Assembly: GCF_021130785.1 (NCBI RefSeq)
Contig: NC_060214.1
Coordinates: forward strand, 107,482,001 to 107,546,000
Reading direction: 5' to 3'
Length of the DNA: 64,000 nt
Origin: Homalodisca vitripennis
Lineage: Eukaryota; Arthropoda; Insecta; Hemiptera; Cicadellidae
Shown piece by piece: positions 1 through 11,300 of the stretch. The notes under the pieces are model-generated. The model was not told the origin of the DNA and searched no databases. It worked only from the letters and a program-made list of their open reading frames with translations. Position numbers and translations under genes: made by a program. The number at the start of each line of letters is the position of its first letter. The first letter of the stretch is position 1.

Positions 1-35
1 TCACGCCGTGTCAGTAGCCATAGTACCGTCTCACC

Positions 36-92
36 ATGTACTTCTCTACCCTCGCTCTACTACTGCTGGCGACCGTCACGTCCGGCCTACAG
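36..92 (+). CDS. Secreted protein exon 1 (signal peptide)
   Basis: This exon has 19 codons from ATG at 36 and ends in CAG before the donor gtaagc at 93. It encodes the hydrophobic signal peptide and finishes in phase 0. Confidence 0.88.
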
Positions 93-3000
93 GTAAGCTA
101 CTCCTCACCAACATATGTTATTTGTAGAATATTTCAAAATTCAAGAGCAGAAAAAAAGTTTTAGGCGTGTTATGTACATTTGATACGGTTAAATTATGCA
201 CAAGTCCGTAAATATTTTGAGAAACTTTTAAAATATATAATATAATTGAAGGAGGAGCTCTTCTTATTGGAAAACACTGTTTTCTATTATTTGATAAAAG
301 GAAAGTCACAATTATCCAATAATCTCATTTTGTCACACGAGCCCTTTCGACATCAAAGATGCCATCTCAGGTGTGAAACAACAATAAAATTATATAAATA
401 TTTTACAATTTAAAACGATTATCAGCTGAATAAAACTGAATACAAGATTTGTTTAATTAAGAGTAAAATAAAATAAATATTACTAGAGTTAATATAGTTA
501 TATTTTAAAGGAAGGGTGAATTTTGAATCGGTCCAAAATCATTGTATTTTATCTTTACGTCTTTTTATGTAGACAATAAACAATATATTATTTGTACAAT
601 TCATAGAGAATTACAAAAGCGTCAATAAAAATAAAGTGTCATAATATAGTAATCACATGGTCTTGTTAGGTTAGTTGAAGTTAAAAAATTCTTTAAAGTT
701 AGTTAAAAGTTAAAAACACTATGAGTGAAAATTGTATAATGTTTCATAAGCGTTGAGTTCTTCTTGTTTATGGACTTGTTTTAATAATGTGAAGTTTTTA
801 AAGGTGTGATTTGTTTATAATGCATGTTTGGCAATAGCTGATTTTTGAGTTTGTCTGTATTTATCAAATAATAGAAAATACAATGTAATGTTTTACTACT
901 AAAGGCACCATTGCTATTCAAGTATGTAAAATAAATTACAAGTTTCAGTTTTACAAAATAATTTTTATCTATATAAAAATTATATAGATCAAATAGTTCA
1001 ACTATTTGAACTATCCTTCATATTTTAACATGGGAGTTAAATGTTCTATTTGACAATGTCCACTTTGTTATTTTGATGGTACTAAAATTGTGTTTTGCCA
1101 CATTACTTTAATTAACCCTGAAACAATGTTAGCTCCTGACTGACTCATGTAAGATTTTTGTATAATTGATGTATACTAATAAAGGCTCCACCAATGTATA
1201 CACATATAATTATTTTTTAAATATTTCAAGGAATTATAATATATTATCATTATTTTGTACTTCTGTAATTAAAAACATTTCTGATAATCAACTAGTTAAA
1301 AATGTTCAATGTGGATCTTTTTTAAGTTTTTAAAAACTTTGGGCTATGGTGCTCTATTAAATATTGTATGTGTAAAGGAAATGTCAAATATAAAAGAAAA
1401 GTAGAGTTTTATACTAATTTAAACATATATTCTATAATTTATACTATCTGAGATACTAAAATTTACAAAATATTGTTGTTCTTTTGTGCACATTGTAATT
1501 TTTTCTACAATCAACAAAGAGTAAATAAAATTTTTGCAAAAGTAAATAACTACAATACATTTTTACATATAAATTCCTACTCCACACTGTGTCACTTAAT
1601 AAAATTTAATTTGTCTTCCGTTATATAAATAAGAAACATATAAATAGATTTAAATAAAAAATATAACAACACAAATCAAAATACCAATCAGTAAAACCAA
1701 ATAACAATATGTTTCTAATGGTCTTTTCAGGACTTTGTTGCTTTTTACGATCACAAAACTTTAGTATAAAGTTGACAATATAAGAAATTAAACAACTCAA
1801 AGAAAAATAGGGTTCTTGAAATATGTGAGATGAAGGGACAAATTTAACATTGTTGATAATTCTATTGCGCATTAATTAGATTAAACTTAACAAATGCCTA
1901 ATTAATCGTTAAAAACTGTTGTGGACATTGCCTTGCGAAGTCGATACGAGCCTAGCACAAACAATAACCAGTTCAACACATGAAGTGATCCATAGGTGTT
2001 TGGGGACTATGGGGAGGTCTCAGATTACAAGCGTCAGGAAGGAGGCGAGGAGGGTGGACTGGACCACTCTGGTCATTGGACTGCCGGGGGGTCGGACCAT
2101 GAGGGACGAGGCCACGGGGAGAAACTGCACAACTCTCACTTCTATGGTGGTTCAGGTAAGAGCAGTGAGTGAGGTACGTGGGACCAATATAAAAAGTGTT
2201 TCTAAAATTAATTGTTGACTATAAAGTATAAAACATGAAAGAAATCATTTATTATGAACAAACAATTAACTAGCAAAATTAAAGTTCAAACTAAATTTGG
2301 TACATCAATAATTTTATTAAATTGTCTTTGATTGCATATGGCACTTCATATTTCATTTTACAACAGAAGAAGATGCAATGTCACATCAAAAGCTTAAGTG
2401 TTAAATAAATAAAATTTGAGTTGTTTAAATTTAGCCAAATTAATTTTGTATAGAGAAACCACTAAACCACCAACCACTAAAAAAACCACTAAAGTGTCTC
2501 TTATAGAATAATAATAAGTTTAGTTACAGCGTTTCACTACCTTTTACTTAATCATTTATATTTCTATAGTTCTGTTTCCAAATAAATGAATGCTACACAT
2601 TTTGGTACTAACATATTTTAACAAAGAGTAAAAATTACCCTAATTTACACTTTGTTGTTTTAAAACTACAATAATATTTAATTAAAAACAATTTTTAATA
2701 TGTAATGAGTAAGTTTTATTTGAACTAAATTAGAAAAAAATCAAAATGTGTAAAAATAAAATCTAAATATAGGAATTTACATGAAACAAATCTAAGTTTC
2801 AATGTCTTCTAATAGATGTTCCTGGAGATCCAAAATTTCTCATTTTGACCACTGAAACGTAACTGACATCATTCCTCAATTAATTAAAGTCCCAAGAAAA
2901 AAAAACGATTATCGCTCAGTGGCTAGGTTTTGGAAAAGCGAACCGTATTGCTACAACTCTGTGTGTGTTGCAGGAGAAGTGGGGGAGGGCGGCAGCAAGG

Positions 3001-4432
3001 CAGGAGGCCATCTGAAGCAAAAAGTGACCAAGGGCTACCAGAACTACCACCACAAGGACGAGGTGGGCCGGACTACGAGCTACATCGACACATCCGGAGA
3101 CTCCGGAGACCACTACGGCAACTATGACTCGGACCGTGCCTGGGGTAGTCACGGGCACGGTGGATCACACAGGTGAGTCGCTTTGTTAAAAATTTGTTTT
3201 CTAGGTCTCCAAACAAAAAGTTTGATTATTAAAAATACCATTTATGTATGTTTGAAGTCCATAGATGTTTCACTTTAGAAACTTGGATTTTAGTGTCTCA
3301 ATGCTAATGAATTGTTAAAAATGCTATTATCTCTTAATACTAACGGTTTGTAATTTATATTAAACATAAAGCTTTTTTATGGGAAAATCTATACAGATTT
3401 GTTACAATTCATTATTATTGAGACTAATTCGTTTTTATAATGCAGTTTCAAACTTCAGCTCAATGTTAAAAGCTCCTCAGATGTATAGCTGCCAGCTATA
3501 GTTCCCTTTTAACCCGTTGATTAGTGAGTTTTTTTTAGTGCGCATGGCTCAAAAAGTGACTAATTTTTTTTTTATTTTTGAGTATTTTATTTTGGTTATT
3601 CAAATAAAAAAAAGGTAGGCCTACATCTGCGTCTAGGCTAACACTTGACGCGTTCACACTGTTAGGAAATAAATCACTATCCAATCCTTCGTCTTCACTA
3701 CCCGAATCCAAAAAGAACTCGCGTATTTCATCATCATTTAGATGCTATGGCCAGCTATTGGCAACAAAACTAATTAGGTTTGTAATAAATCAGACTAATC
3801 ACATGAGAAAAACAAAAACATAACCTCTAACACGGGTTTCAATGTCACGGCAAGAGGTAAACTACTGGTTCCCGCGAAGCCACTTGTAGGGGTTTGTTAC
3901 TGAACAAAACAAAACTGAACGCTCCTACGATCTAGCGGATACTCTTAGAACTACTTGGGCCAGTGATGTTCCGTAGTACTTACCACAGCTGCTAGATGTC
4001 TTGAAATCAATATCCTTACGAGTCGCAAGTATTGCGGTGAAACTAAATAGTAAAACTGTTCAAACCGCAACAGTTGCATCGTTACTAACCTATACCTTGG
4101 CGCACTGCGCCGCAGATGCTGCGGCGCTACTAATCAGCAGGTTAAGTGTTGAATTTACGTTTATAAATTTGTATTATTTAAAAAAATAATTACAAAACCA
4201 CTAAAGTAACCTGTTCTTGAGCCCATTGCCCAATCCTAACCTCAATGTGCCTGTTGCCAGGGACCATCATGCCTCTGGGTACTCCGGTCAGAACGGACTG
4301 ACAGGCCAGAAGTTCTCCCAGAAGAAAGGGGACTACAAGGGAAACATTGCGGAAGTTATCTACGCCAAGAAACCAACTTACTACTCGAAACCATACCAGC
4401 CCCAAGTTCCTTACCCCTACTACTTCTACTAA
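36..4432 (+). CDS. Secreted Gly/His/Tyr-rich protein, four exons, complete
   Basis: Exons 36-92, 1996-2155, 2974-3172 and 4261-4432 join in phase (0, 1, 2) to give 195 residues with a stop at 4430-4432. Every junction is GT-AG: donors CAG/gtaagc, CAG/gtaaga and CAG/gtgagt, with acceptors after atag, gcag and ccag. Residues 1-17 are a typical signal peptide (MYFSTLALLLLATVTSG). The mature part is hydrophilic, with runs such as GHGEKLHNSHF and GSHGHGGSHR, a central KVTKGYQNYHHKDE segment, and a Tyr/Pro-rich end finishing YPYYFY. The His/Gly blocks and the KGY-x-HHKDE motif resemble a group of insect secreted proteins usually named histidine-rich glycoprotein-like or cuticular-like. That assignment is from memory of the family style, not a search. 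An extracellular or cuticle-matrix role is inference. The start is the only ATG before the signal peptide; bases 1-35 are 5' UTR. Confidence 0.88.
93..1995 (+). other. Intron 1 of the secreted-protein gene
   Basis: This is AT-rich intron with no coding region or recognisable element. The acceptor is fixed at 1995 because an in-frame TAG sits directly before the first exon codon, GTG. Confidence 0.8.
1996..2155 (+). CDS. Secreted protein exon 2
   Basis: This exon has 53 codons plus one base. It starts VFGDYGEVSDYK and continues through GHGEKLHNSHFYGGS. Donor gtaaga at 2156. It is clearly more GC-rich than the flanking introns. Confidence 0.88.
2156..2973 (+). other. Intron 2 of the secreted-protein gene
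   Basis: AT-rich intron. I see no gene or repeat in it. Confidence 0.75.
2974..3172 (+). CDS. Secreted protein exon 3
   Basis: The acceptor gttgcag ends at 2973 and the donor gtgagt starts at 3173. The exon encodes EVGEGGSKAGG, then the KGYQNYHHKDE segment, then a Gly/Ser/His-rich stretch. The open frame on the other strand here is a shadow. Confidence 0.88.
3513..4141. mobile_element. Non-autonomous piggyBac-like element in intron 3
   Basis: TTAA is present on both sides (3509-3512 and 4142-4145), the piggyBac target signature. The ends are inverted: the left reads CCCGTTGATTAGTGAG and the right, reverse-complemented, reads CCTGCTGATTAGTAGC. A GC-rich palindrome (GCCGCAGATGCTGCGGC) lies just inside the right end, as in other piggyBac subterminal repeats. 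On the minus strand at about 3640-3745 the frame reads LNDDEIREFFLDSGSEDE, like the acidic N-terminus of piggyBac transposases. The element is about 0.63 kb, so the catalytic region is gone. Confidence 0.8.
4261..4432 (+). CDS. Secreted protein exon 4 and stop
   Basis: The acceptor ttgccag ends at 4260. The exon encodes DHHASGYSGQNGLTGQKF and the Tyr/Pro-rich C-terminus, with TAA at 4430-4432. Confidence 0.88.
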
Positions 4433-4476
4433 GTTAGGCAACTCCTTTTGTATTGATTTGTATAAATATGAAGTGC

Positions 4477-4482
4477 AATAAA
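4477..4482 (+). terminator. Poly(A) signal AATAAA
   Basis: A canonical hexamer lies 45 bases after the stop codon of the secreted-protein gene. Confidence 0.7.
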
Positions 4483-5084
4483 TAGCTTTTATACTTCTAT
4501 CTTAACAATGTGTTTTAATATTTTCTTTGTACTAATAACTAAAAATGTTCAAATTCATTTGGTATCCGAACAGTTATTATGTTGTGTAAAATACAATGTT
4601 TCGAGATTAATCAGTTCTTGATTCAAGAAGCTTTATTTTATAAGTTCTTGAAGATGGAAAAATTGTTTTGAAAATTTTCCCGGTTCTATGGAAGAATCCT
4701 GGTTTATTCCCGGTCCATTAAATTCCTGGTTTCCGGTTGGGTCGCCACCCTGGTTAATGGATATGTAAGAAATTTTGAATTTGATTGATATTGGTTTATT
4801 ATACATTATACCAACCACTTAAATTTTTGTATGTTTTTAGTAAAATAACAACCACTTATTTTTTGTATGTTTTTAGTAAAATAACATCAAATACTTACCT
4901 GACCATAACTGTCCTGCAGGTATTAATAGAGTATTAACTGAATAATTACTCCACAAATTTTAAAACATAACATCTTCAAAGTTTCCAAATAGACAATTTA
5001 CTTTTTAAAACCGTTGAATACAATGAACTAAATTATTATCCTTCAACTACACACAAATGGAACAGCATTACAGCGTACACCTAC
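4483..5084. other. Gap between the secreted-protein gene and pelota exon 6
   Basis: I see no gene here. A short duplicated tract (tttttgtatgtttttagtaaaataaca, in two near-identical copies) lies at about 4825-4885. A perfect-looking donor (CAG/gtaagt, minus strand) occurs near 4900, but no exon matching pelota could be built from it. Confidence 0.5.
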
Positions 5085-5307
5085 CTCTTAAAGAGTGTTT
5101 GAAGCCTGACGATGCGTGTATGAGGAGGAACTTGGATTTATTGTCTAGAAGCAGCTTGTTGTCAGTCTTCACCGCCTCTTGCATCATGAACTCGTGGAAC
5201 TGGTCTCGGACAAAGCCTGGGCTGGCTATCAGCACGCACTTCACTATGTCAAAGTTGACGTGGCGCAAAATACCTTGCATAACGTTGTCGTAGAACTTTT
5301 GCAAACC
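5085..5307 (-). CDS. pelo: pelota exon 6 (central domain)
   Basis: This exon has 74 codons plus one base, acceptor atag at 5308 and donor gtaggt at 5084. It contains [17 protein letters not shown] and ends GFKHSLR. No following exon is visible in the window. Confidence 0.95.
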
Positions 5308-8300
5308 CTATAAAATGTCAAATTATCATTTTTTCTTTCTTTTTAGACATCAAACACAATTATCTCTACAAACCTTTAATGCAACTTTTTAAAAAGAACT
5401 AGTGCAATAGCGTAGCTATTACCTTTTCATGTTGTTTGATGTTGCCCTTCCGTTTTCGAGGGATGACCTGGTCTATCTTGGCCCGAACTAGAGTCATGCT
5501 TGCGGTGATGAGACATATATGCGCCAGACCTTCCTGCATGATTACAGCAGCAACATCTGCATTCTGTAACAAAGTATCTCTTTAAATAATGGCAACATGC
5601 TTACAGTATTGGAATAAAACAATTTTAAGTTACTTAGTTTGTGGCGTTTGCCACTTTATTTTGTTGGTCTTTGGACGGACCGGGAGCTGTTTCCTTACAG
5701 CTGGTCGAGCCATCTGTTTTACCAGATGGTTGTTCTCTTTCTAGATGTTTCTGTGGCTTTCTGGCTTTTTGATTGGTTCTAGTATTTTCAGGTTTTCTAG
5801 ATATCGGGAATTAGGTTTCTTGTCCTCTTCTCTTCTGACTTCGATAGGGCAAGGACATCTTGGAGTTTTCTGTGGTCGGAGTTACAAAATCAAAGCTGGC
5901 TGCCCGCTCCCTCTACGAACCGGCACGGTGTTTTGGTGTTAATATCGTATGCCTACCTTCCAATCAACGTTTCACGACCTCGTTTATTATTTAGGACCCA
6001 GTCTTTCCAAATTCAGTTTTCGAAAATCGTCGCATATTGGTAGCAGAGCGTGGTTTGAAATGGAAGGCTAGGCTTGCCGGTGGGAGCGGAGGAATTCTAC
6101 ACAGCTATGAGAGCTAAGTCCTAGTTTTAAGTTTTTTAAAGGGGTAGACGTTTTTCTAAATTTTTTTTAGTTTTCTAAATTTTCCTTACACTGCCTTTTT
6201 TACTCAAAATGTTAAACTTTTTCGAAGTAGCTTGTTTTTAATGTGCAAGTCTGAGCCAAGCAGTTCTTGCAACCAACTGCTACCTAAGCCTAGTTGTGTA
6301 ATAATTGAACATGTGAGTGGCAGTATTTCTTAAACTTTAGTAACTTATTCTCACTAATTATTTAGGCATAGGTATTTGGTTGATTTTTTTTTAGCTTAAA
6401 ATTTTACTTTAAACCAATTTTAATAAATTTTTTTTCTCTCACCAAGTTAACTCTTAACCTAACTTTTACTTTCACCTACAGTGTAGCCTGTTGCCTTAAA
6501 CATACCTGGTACTTAATTACTTGTGCTTTCTAAACTTTAATTAGCACCTTTTAGTATTTTAATTTAAACTTTGGCTCAGATCTGTGCAAGTAAAGTCGAA
6601 GGATTTCATAGATGCTGTTGGTGACTGCGTATTGTACTGCCGCCTATGTATAGCCTACCTTTTGTTTTTAAAGTTCTTAGCTTTCTGGTTAATATTTGAA
6701 ACCCCCATTCAGTTTCACCAGATTATTTACTTTGGGTTGGCTTATAATTAAAAGTGTTCTTTTTTATATAACTTGCCTTCCTTCTGATATTTCATCTCTA
6801 CATCTGATTTAATTAAAATTTTTAACCTTTCCACACCTACCCTTAGTTCCAAATGCAATTAATTGTTGTTATTCTAGGATTTAATTAATTATTTAGTTAT
6901 TTATTTATTCTTCCAGCGGATTTACTCCACTTGTACATGTTTTAAGTTGATAAGAGTTTAAATTTTTAATAGCTCTAATTTGATGATTTTGTCTACTGCG
7001 TTGAATTTATTCGAGTCTTACACAATTTTGTTATTTAATCTTAGTCTATACACAAGGTAAGTGAAGTGTTACTGTTAAATTTATCTGATATTTTTTCTAC
7101 TTAGAAACATGTCAAACTTTTATGTAGGCCTATGCTATTTGATTGTTCGGGGCAGTTCAAGCTTAAGGGGTTGATTTAGTCTAACAGTTTGCAATTTTTT
7201 TTCTAAAACCTTCTTCAAAACTTTAATGTTATTGTAAAAATAATAATTCTTTCATAGTCTATTATTAAAAGCCCTTTGATTCTTTTGACTAGTGCCTGTT
7301 TAAATTAAAACAGTTAAAGTTAATATGGAGTACACCTTTAGTTTCAACTAGTATTGAAAGTAACATAGGCCTAGGCTTGTTTTGTAATTTTTATGAAGTT
7401 GCAGCTTGGGGTTGGATTTGACGTGCTGACATACATATAAGTGATTTAATTACTTACAAAACTAAACCTTCTTTCCAAAATGTTGAAACATCCTTTCTTT
7501 TACAAACTTTTAAAACTATAGTTTGCCACCTTGAGGGTTCACTATTTTATAATATACCAAACCCTAGTGGACTCTTTGGATTGATTGATATGTCAGCTTG
7601 CTTGATTCAGCTTCGGGTGTTTAGCTTACCTAAATTTCAGTTTAGCCTAATTTAAGCCTTAAGTGGTTAAATAATTTTTTTTTCCTTTGGTCTTTAATTT
7701 CTTAATTTTTAATTTTTCACTGGGGTTTTTTTTTTGGATTCTTGGCCTCAAAAGAGATTTTTTTTTGGGGGTGTTCTAAATTATTTACAGTTTTAAGGGA
7801 GAGTTTACTATTTAGGCTTGTGTCTTGTTCACTTGGGCCTTGTTGAACTTTATGTAGTAGTTACCGGTAGCGCTACTTTACGACTCGCTCCACATATATA
7901 TTTTTTTTTGCTCTTCTACGGTACAGTTGCTCTTGCTTTTGATTAATTTTTGTTTACTTTGTTTCCCTCTCTTATTCTTTTAGGTTTTGAAAGGTGTTGT
8001 TAGGTTTTTTTGAATACTTTGAACTTTCTCAACCTTTTGAGAGGAAACAAATTGAGTCTACCCCCGACTGATGGCAGCCGACATTTTTTGCTCTGAAAGC
8101 CAAACTTTTGATTTTTTTTTCTGCCTACACCTGTTAGTGATACTGGAAGTTGGTTTCATGGTAATAATAAGGCAATGTACTTTATGCTTTTATTTATTTG
8201 TAATACTATAAATTTATAATAGTTTTTTTTACAACTTGTACTTTTTCACACACCACAGTAAAATTGCCCTAATGTTTTTCTGAATTTTTTTTTTACTGCT

Positions 8301-11300
8301 CTCTAGTTTGTGTGGAATATCTGTCCACGCTCTCATGTGTCTTTGATTAATTTATTGTTTAACTTGTTTGTTGTGATTTGTGTTTATTTATTGTTGATTA
8401 TTGAACCTTTTACGAGATGAAGTTCTTCGATTTAAATAATGTTCCAAAGACTGTGTCTTGGATTAAAAAGTTGACTATTGAGGAAGCCCGCGAACAATGC
8501 AAGCTATGGGGAATTAAACCCAAGGATAAGCTTGATGCCATGCGTGTGCAGCTAAGTGAATTTGTGGCTCGGTCTAGCGAAGGGGTCGTGAGTGACTTGG
8601 AGGAATCTGCGGATGAACCAAGGGTACCCGTAACGGATGATTTAGTGGATAATCCCAGTTTAAAACAGGACGAAGTAGGAACTTGTACTGTGCTGCCCCC
8701 TGTAGTGCCGGTGGATCTTGGTGGTTTAGTGAAGAGTCTGCATACAATGACCTTAAATGCTATTGAAGCGACTGCTAAGACGGTAGCCCAAGAAATTGCA
8801 ACCCAAAATAGGCCATATAACAGGGACGATGTCTCATTCCCTAACATTTTGCGGGATATGCTTAGAGAGGTACCCATTACTTCTGGTACAGATTTATTTC
8901 AGCTAACAGAATTTCTCGTAAAAATCCAAAAAATAGTAGAGTTAAATTTAGGTTCAGATAAAACTATTCTATTAAACGCTGTGGCACGCACTGAAGGCAG
9001 ACTTCGTGATGTGTGGATGGGTCTCGTGAGTGCTGACTCTACCTGGCCGAATGCTCTGCAGACAATTAGGTTTACCTTTTTCTCATCTAGGGCCATTAGA
9101 GACATTCAGTCTAAACTCATGTATAGACAACAACGACTGTCAGAACCTTATGCTGATTATCTTACTGACATTGTTAGCATTTTCCAAATTCTTGGACCAG
9201 AAATAAGTGATGGCGAGATTTTTACAACTATTTTTACCGGTCTCAACCCTCATACTAGGGCAGCTTTTGCAGGTCTTCAACCCCCTACCACAGTACAACA
9301 ACTGAAAAACATGGTTTCCATGATTGAGAGTTTGACGGTCAACACTGTTCAAGCTCCGTTAGGGTATGGCAATTCTGAATCTCAGGAAGCTGCAATAGAT
9401 TCTAATAAAAATGTCACTTATGATAATACTAATTTACAATACGCTGGACATCTTTTCCAAAATAATCGTTATAATAACAGAACATTTTACCGTGGTTCGG
9501 GTACAAACTTCGACCGAGACGCCGCTAAGAGAACCCCCTATAGCACATTTTATCCAAACCATTCGTTTGGAGGTAACCAAAGGCAAGGAAGCGGGCCTTA
9601 CAATAATAGTAGACCTTACCAGAACTTTCATTCTCAACCCAATAATTCTAGGCAGGGCCAAGTAAGGGCAAATGGCTATGATAATGCTTTCAATCAGCGG
9701 CTGAACCCCCAAGTTTGTAATTCTAATCAATTGCAAGATAATATGCTACCAGGGAACAATAGTAGGCCAAACCAGGAACGGAGGTTTTCCTATAATAGGA
9801 ATAATCAAAACCATAATTATAGTTCCGCTAATCCTGCGGTTAATTTAAACTCCAAAAGGGGAATTCGCTGAAAGGGCCGGCATTCCCCAAGAAGACTAGG
9901 CCCATTAATCCTTTAGCTCCGGCTTTGCCCAAGGTCAAACCCCTAGAAATTCCTATTGCTTTTTCTAACATTAAGTCTTCTGCTGTGATTGATACTGGTT
10001 CTACCAGATCTATCGTAGCTAAAAGCGTATTTGATACTCTCTCTAAACTCAAGGGTGTCGTGAAGAAAGTTGAAGAAACTTCATTGACGGCTACAGCTGC
10101 AAATGGTTCAGATGTCTCCTTTCAATTTTTGGCCCATATTCATTTCAAATTAGCTTGTTTCTCTTGGACTTTCCCATTTCTTGTTACTAACAACTTACCG
10201 GTTCCTGTTTTGATTGGACTCGACTTCATTCAGGCCTCTGAAATGAGCATTAATGCGGCTCAACGCCAGGTGTCTTTTCCCTTTGACACTTCACTAGTTA
10301 TAGCCGAAAACCAAGAGGATGAACAGGCAGAGGATGTTAGTTTGGGACCTATCTTTGGAGAGAGGCTTGATAATTCCCAAGTTCAGACATTTAAAAATAT
10401 TCTGCGGTGTTTTCCCGAAACTGTGACCAAACAGCTGGGTAAAACTAACCTTTTGACTTATTCTATCACTGTCAAGTCAGACAAGCCGTTCAGGTGCCGT
10501 CCGTATCATTATGCTCCCCCGAAAATGGCTTTAATTCGTGAGCATATCGAAGGCCTTCTGGAGAAAGGCGTTATTAGACCTTCAACTTCCCCTTACTCCA
10601 GTCCAGCATTTTTAGTACCTAAAAAGGGAGGTTCTTCACGCCTGGTGGTTGACTTCCGCGCCTTAAACAATGTCTTGGAGCTCGATTCAACTCCGATGCC
10701 TACGGTAGAGTCTTCTTTTCAATTTCTAGGCAAGGCTAAGATCTTTTCTATGTTAGACTTGGTGTCCGCTTACAACCAGATACCACTTGATGAGGCTTCC
10801 AAGAAGTACACTTCATTTGTCACAAGCACTGGCCAATGGGAATACAATTACCTCCCTTTTGGTCTAGCTAGTGGTAGCATGATACTGACTCAGTTGATAA
10901 ATAAAATCTTTGGTGATGTGAAATTTGATTTCTTGTTCTGCTATTTCGACGACCTTGTTATTTTTTCTGAAAATCTGGAAGATCACCAAAGACATCTCGA
11001 TTTAGTCCTTGACCGACTTAGTAGGGCAGGGTTAACAGTTAACCCAGAAAAGATGGTCATTGCCTCTCATAAAATAGAATTTCTAGGCCACGTCTTCGAA
11101 GATGGGAAAGTTACCATCAACCCAAATAGAACTCGCCCTATCGACAACTACCCTCAACCCAAAAATACTAAGCAGCTTAGCAGGTTTCTTGGAATGTGTG
11201 CCTTTTATTCTAAATTTATTCCCAATTTCGCGTCAATCTGTGAGCCGTTGAATAGGTTAAAGAGAAAGGATGTAAATTTCATATGGGGTGAGGAGCAACA

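Noticed and set aside
4890..4925. Minus-strand CAG/gtaagt with a nearby ctgcag acceptor, as a possible pelota exon 7
   Set aside because: No exon built from it continues GFKHSLR in phase with the family sequence.
8410..8877. 155-residue minus-strand frame opposite gag
   Set aside because: Antisense shadow of gag; no known motif. The minus-strand frames opposite pol (12225-12464, 12625-12807) are likewise shadows.
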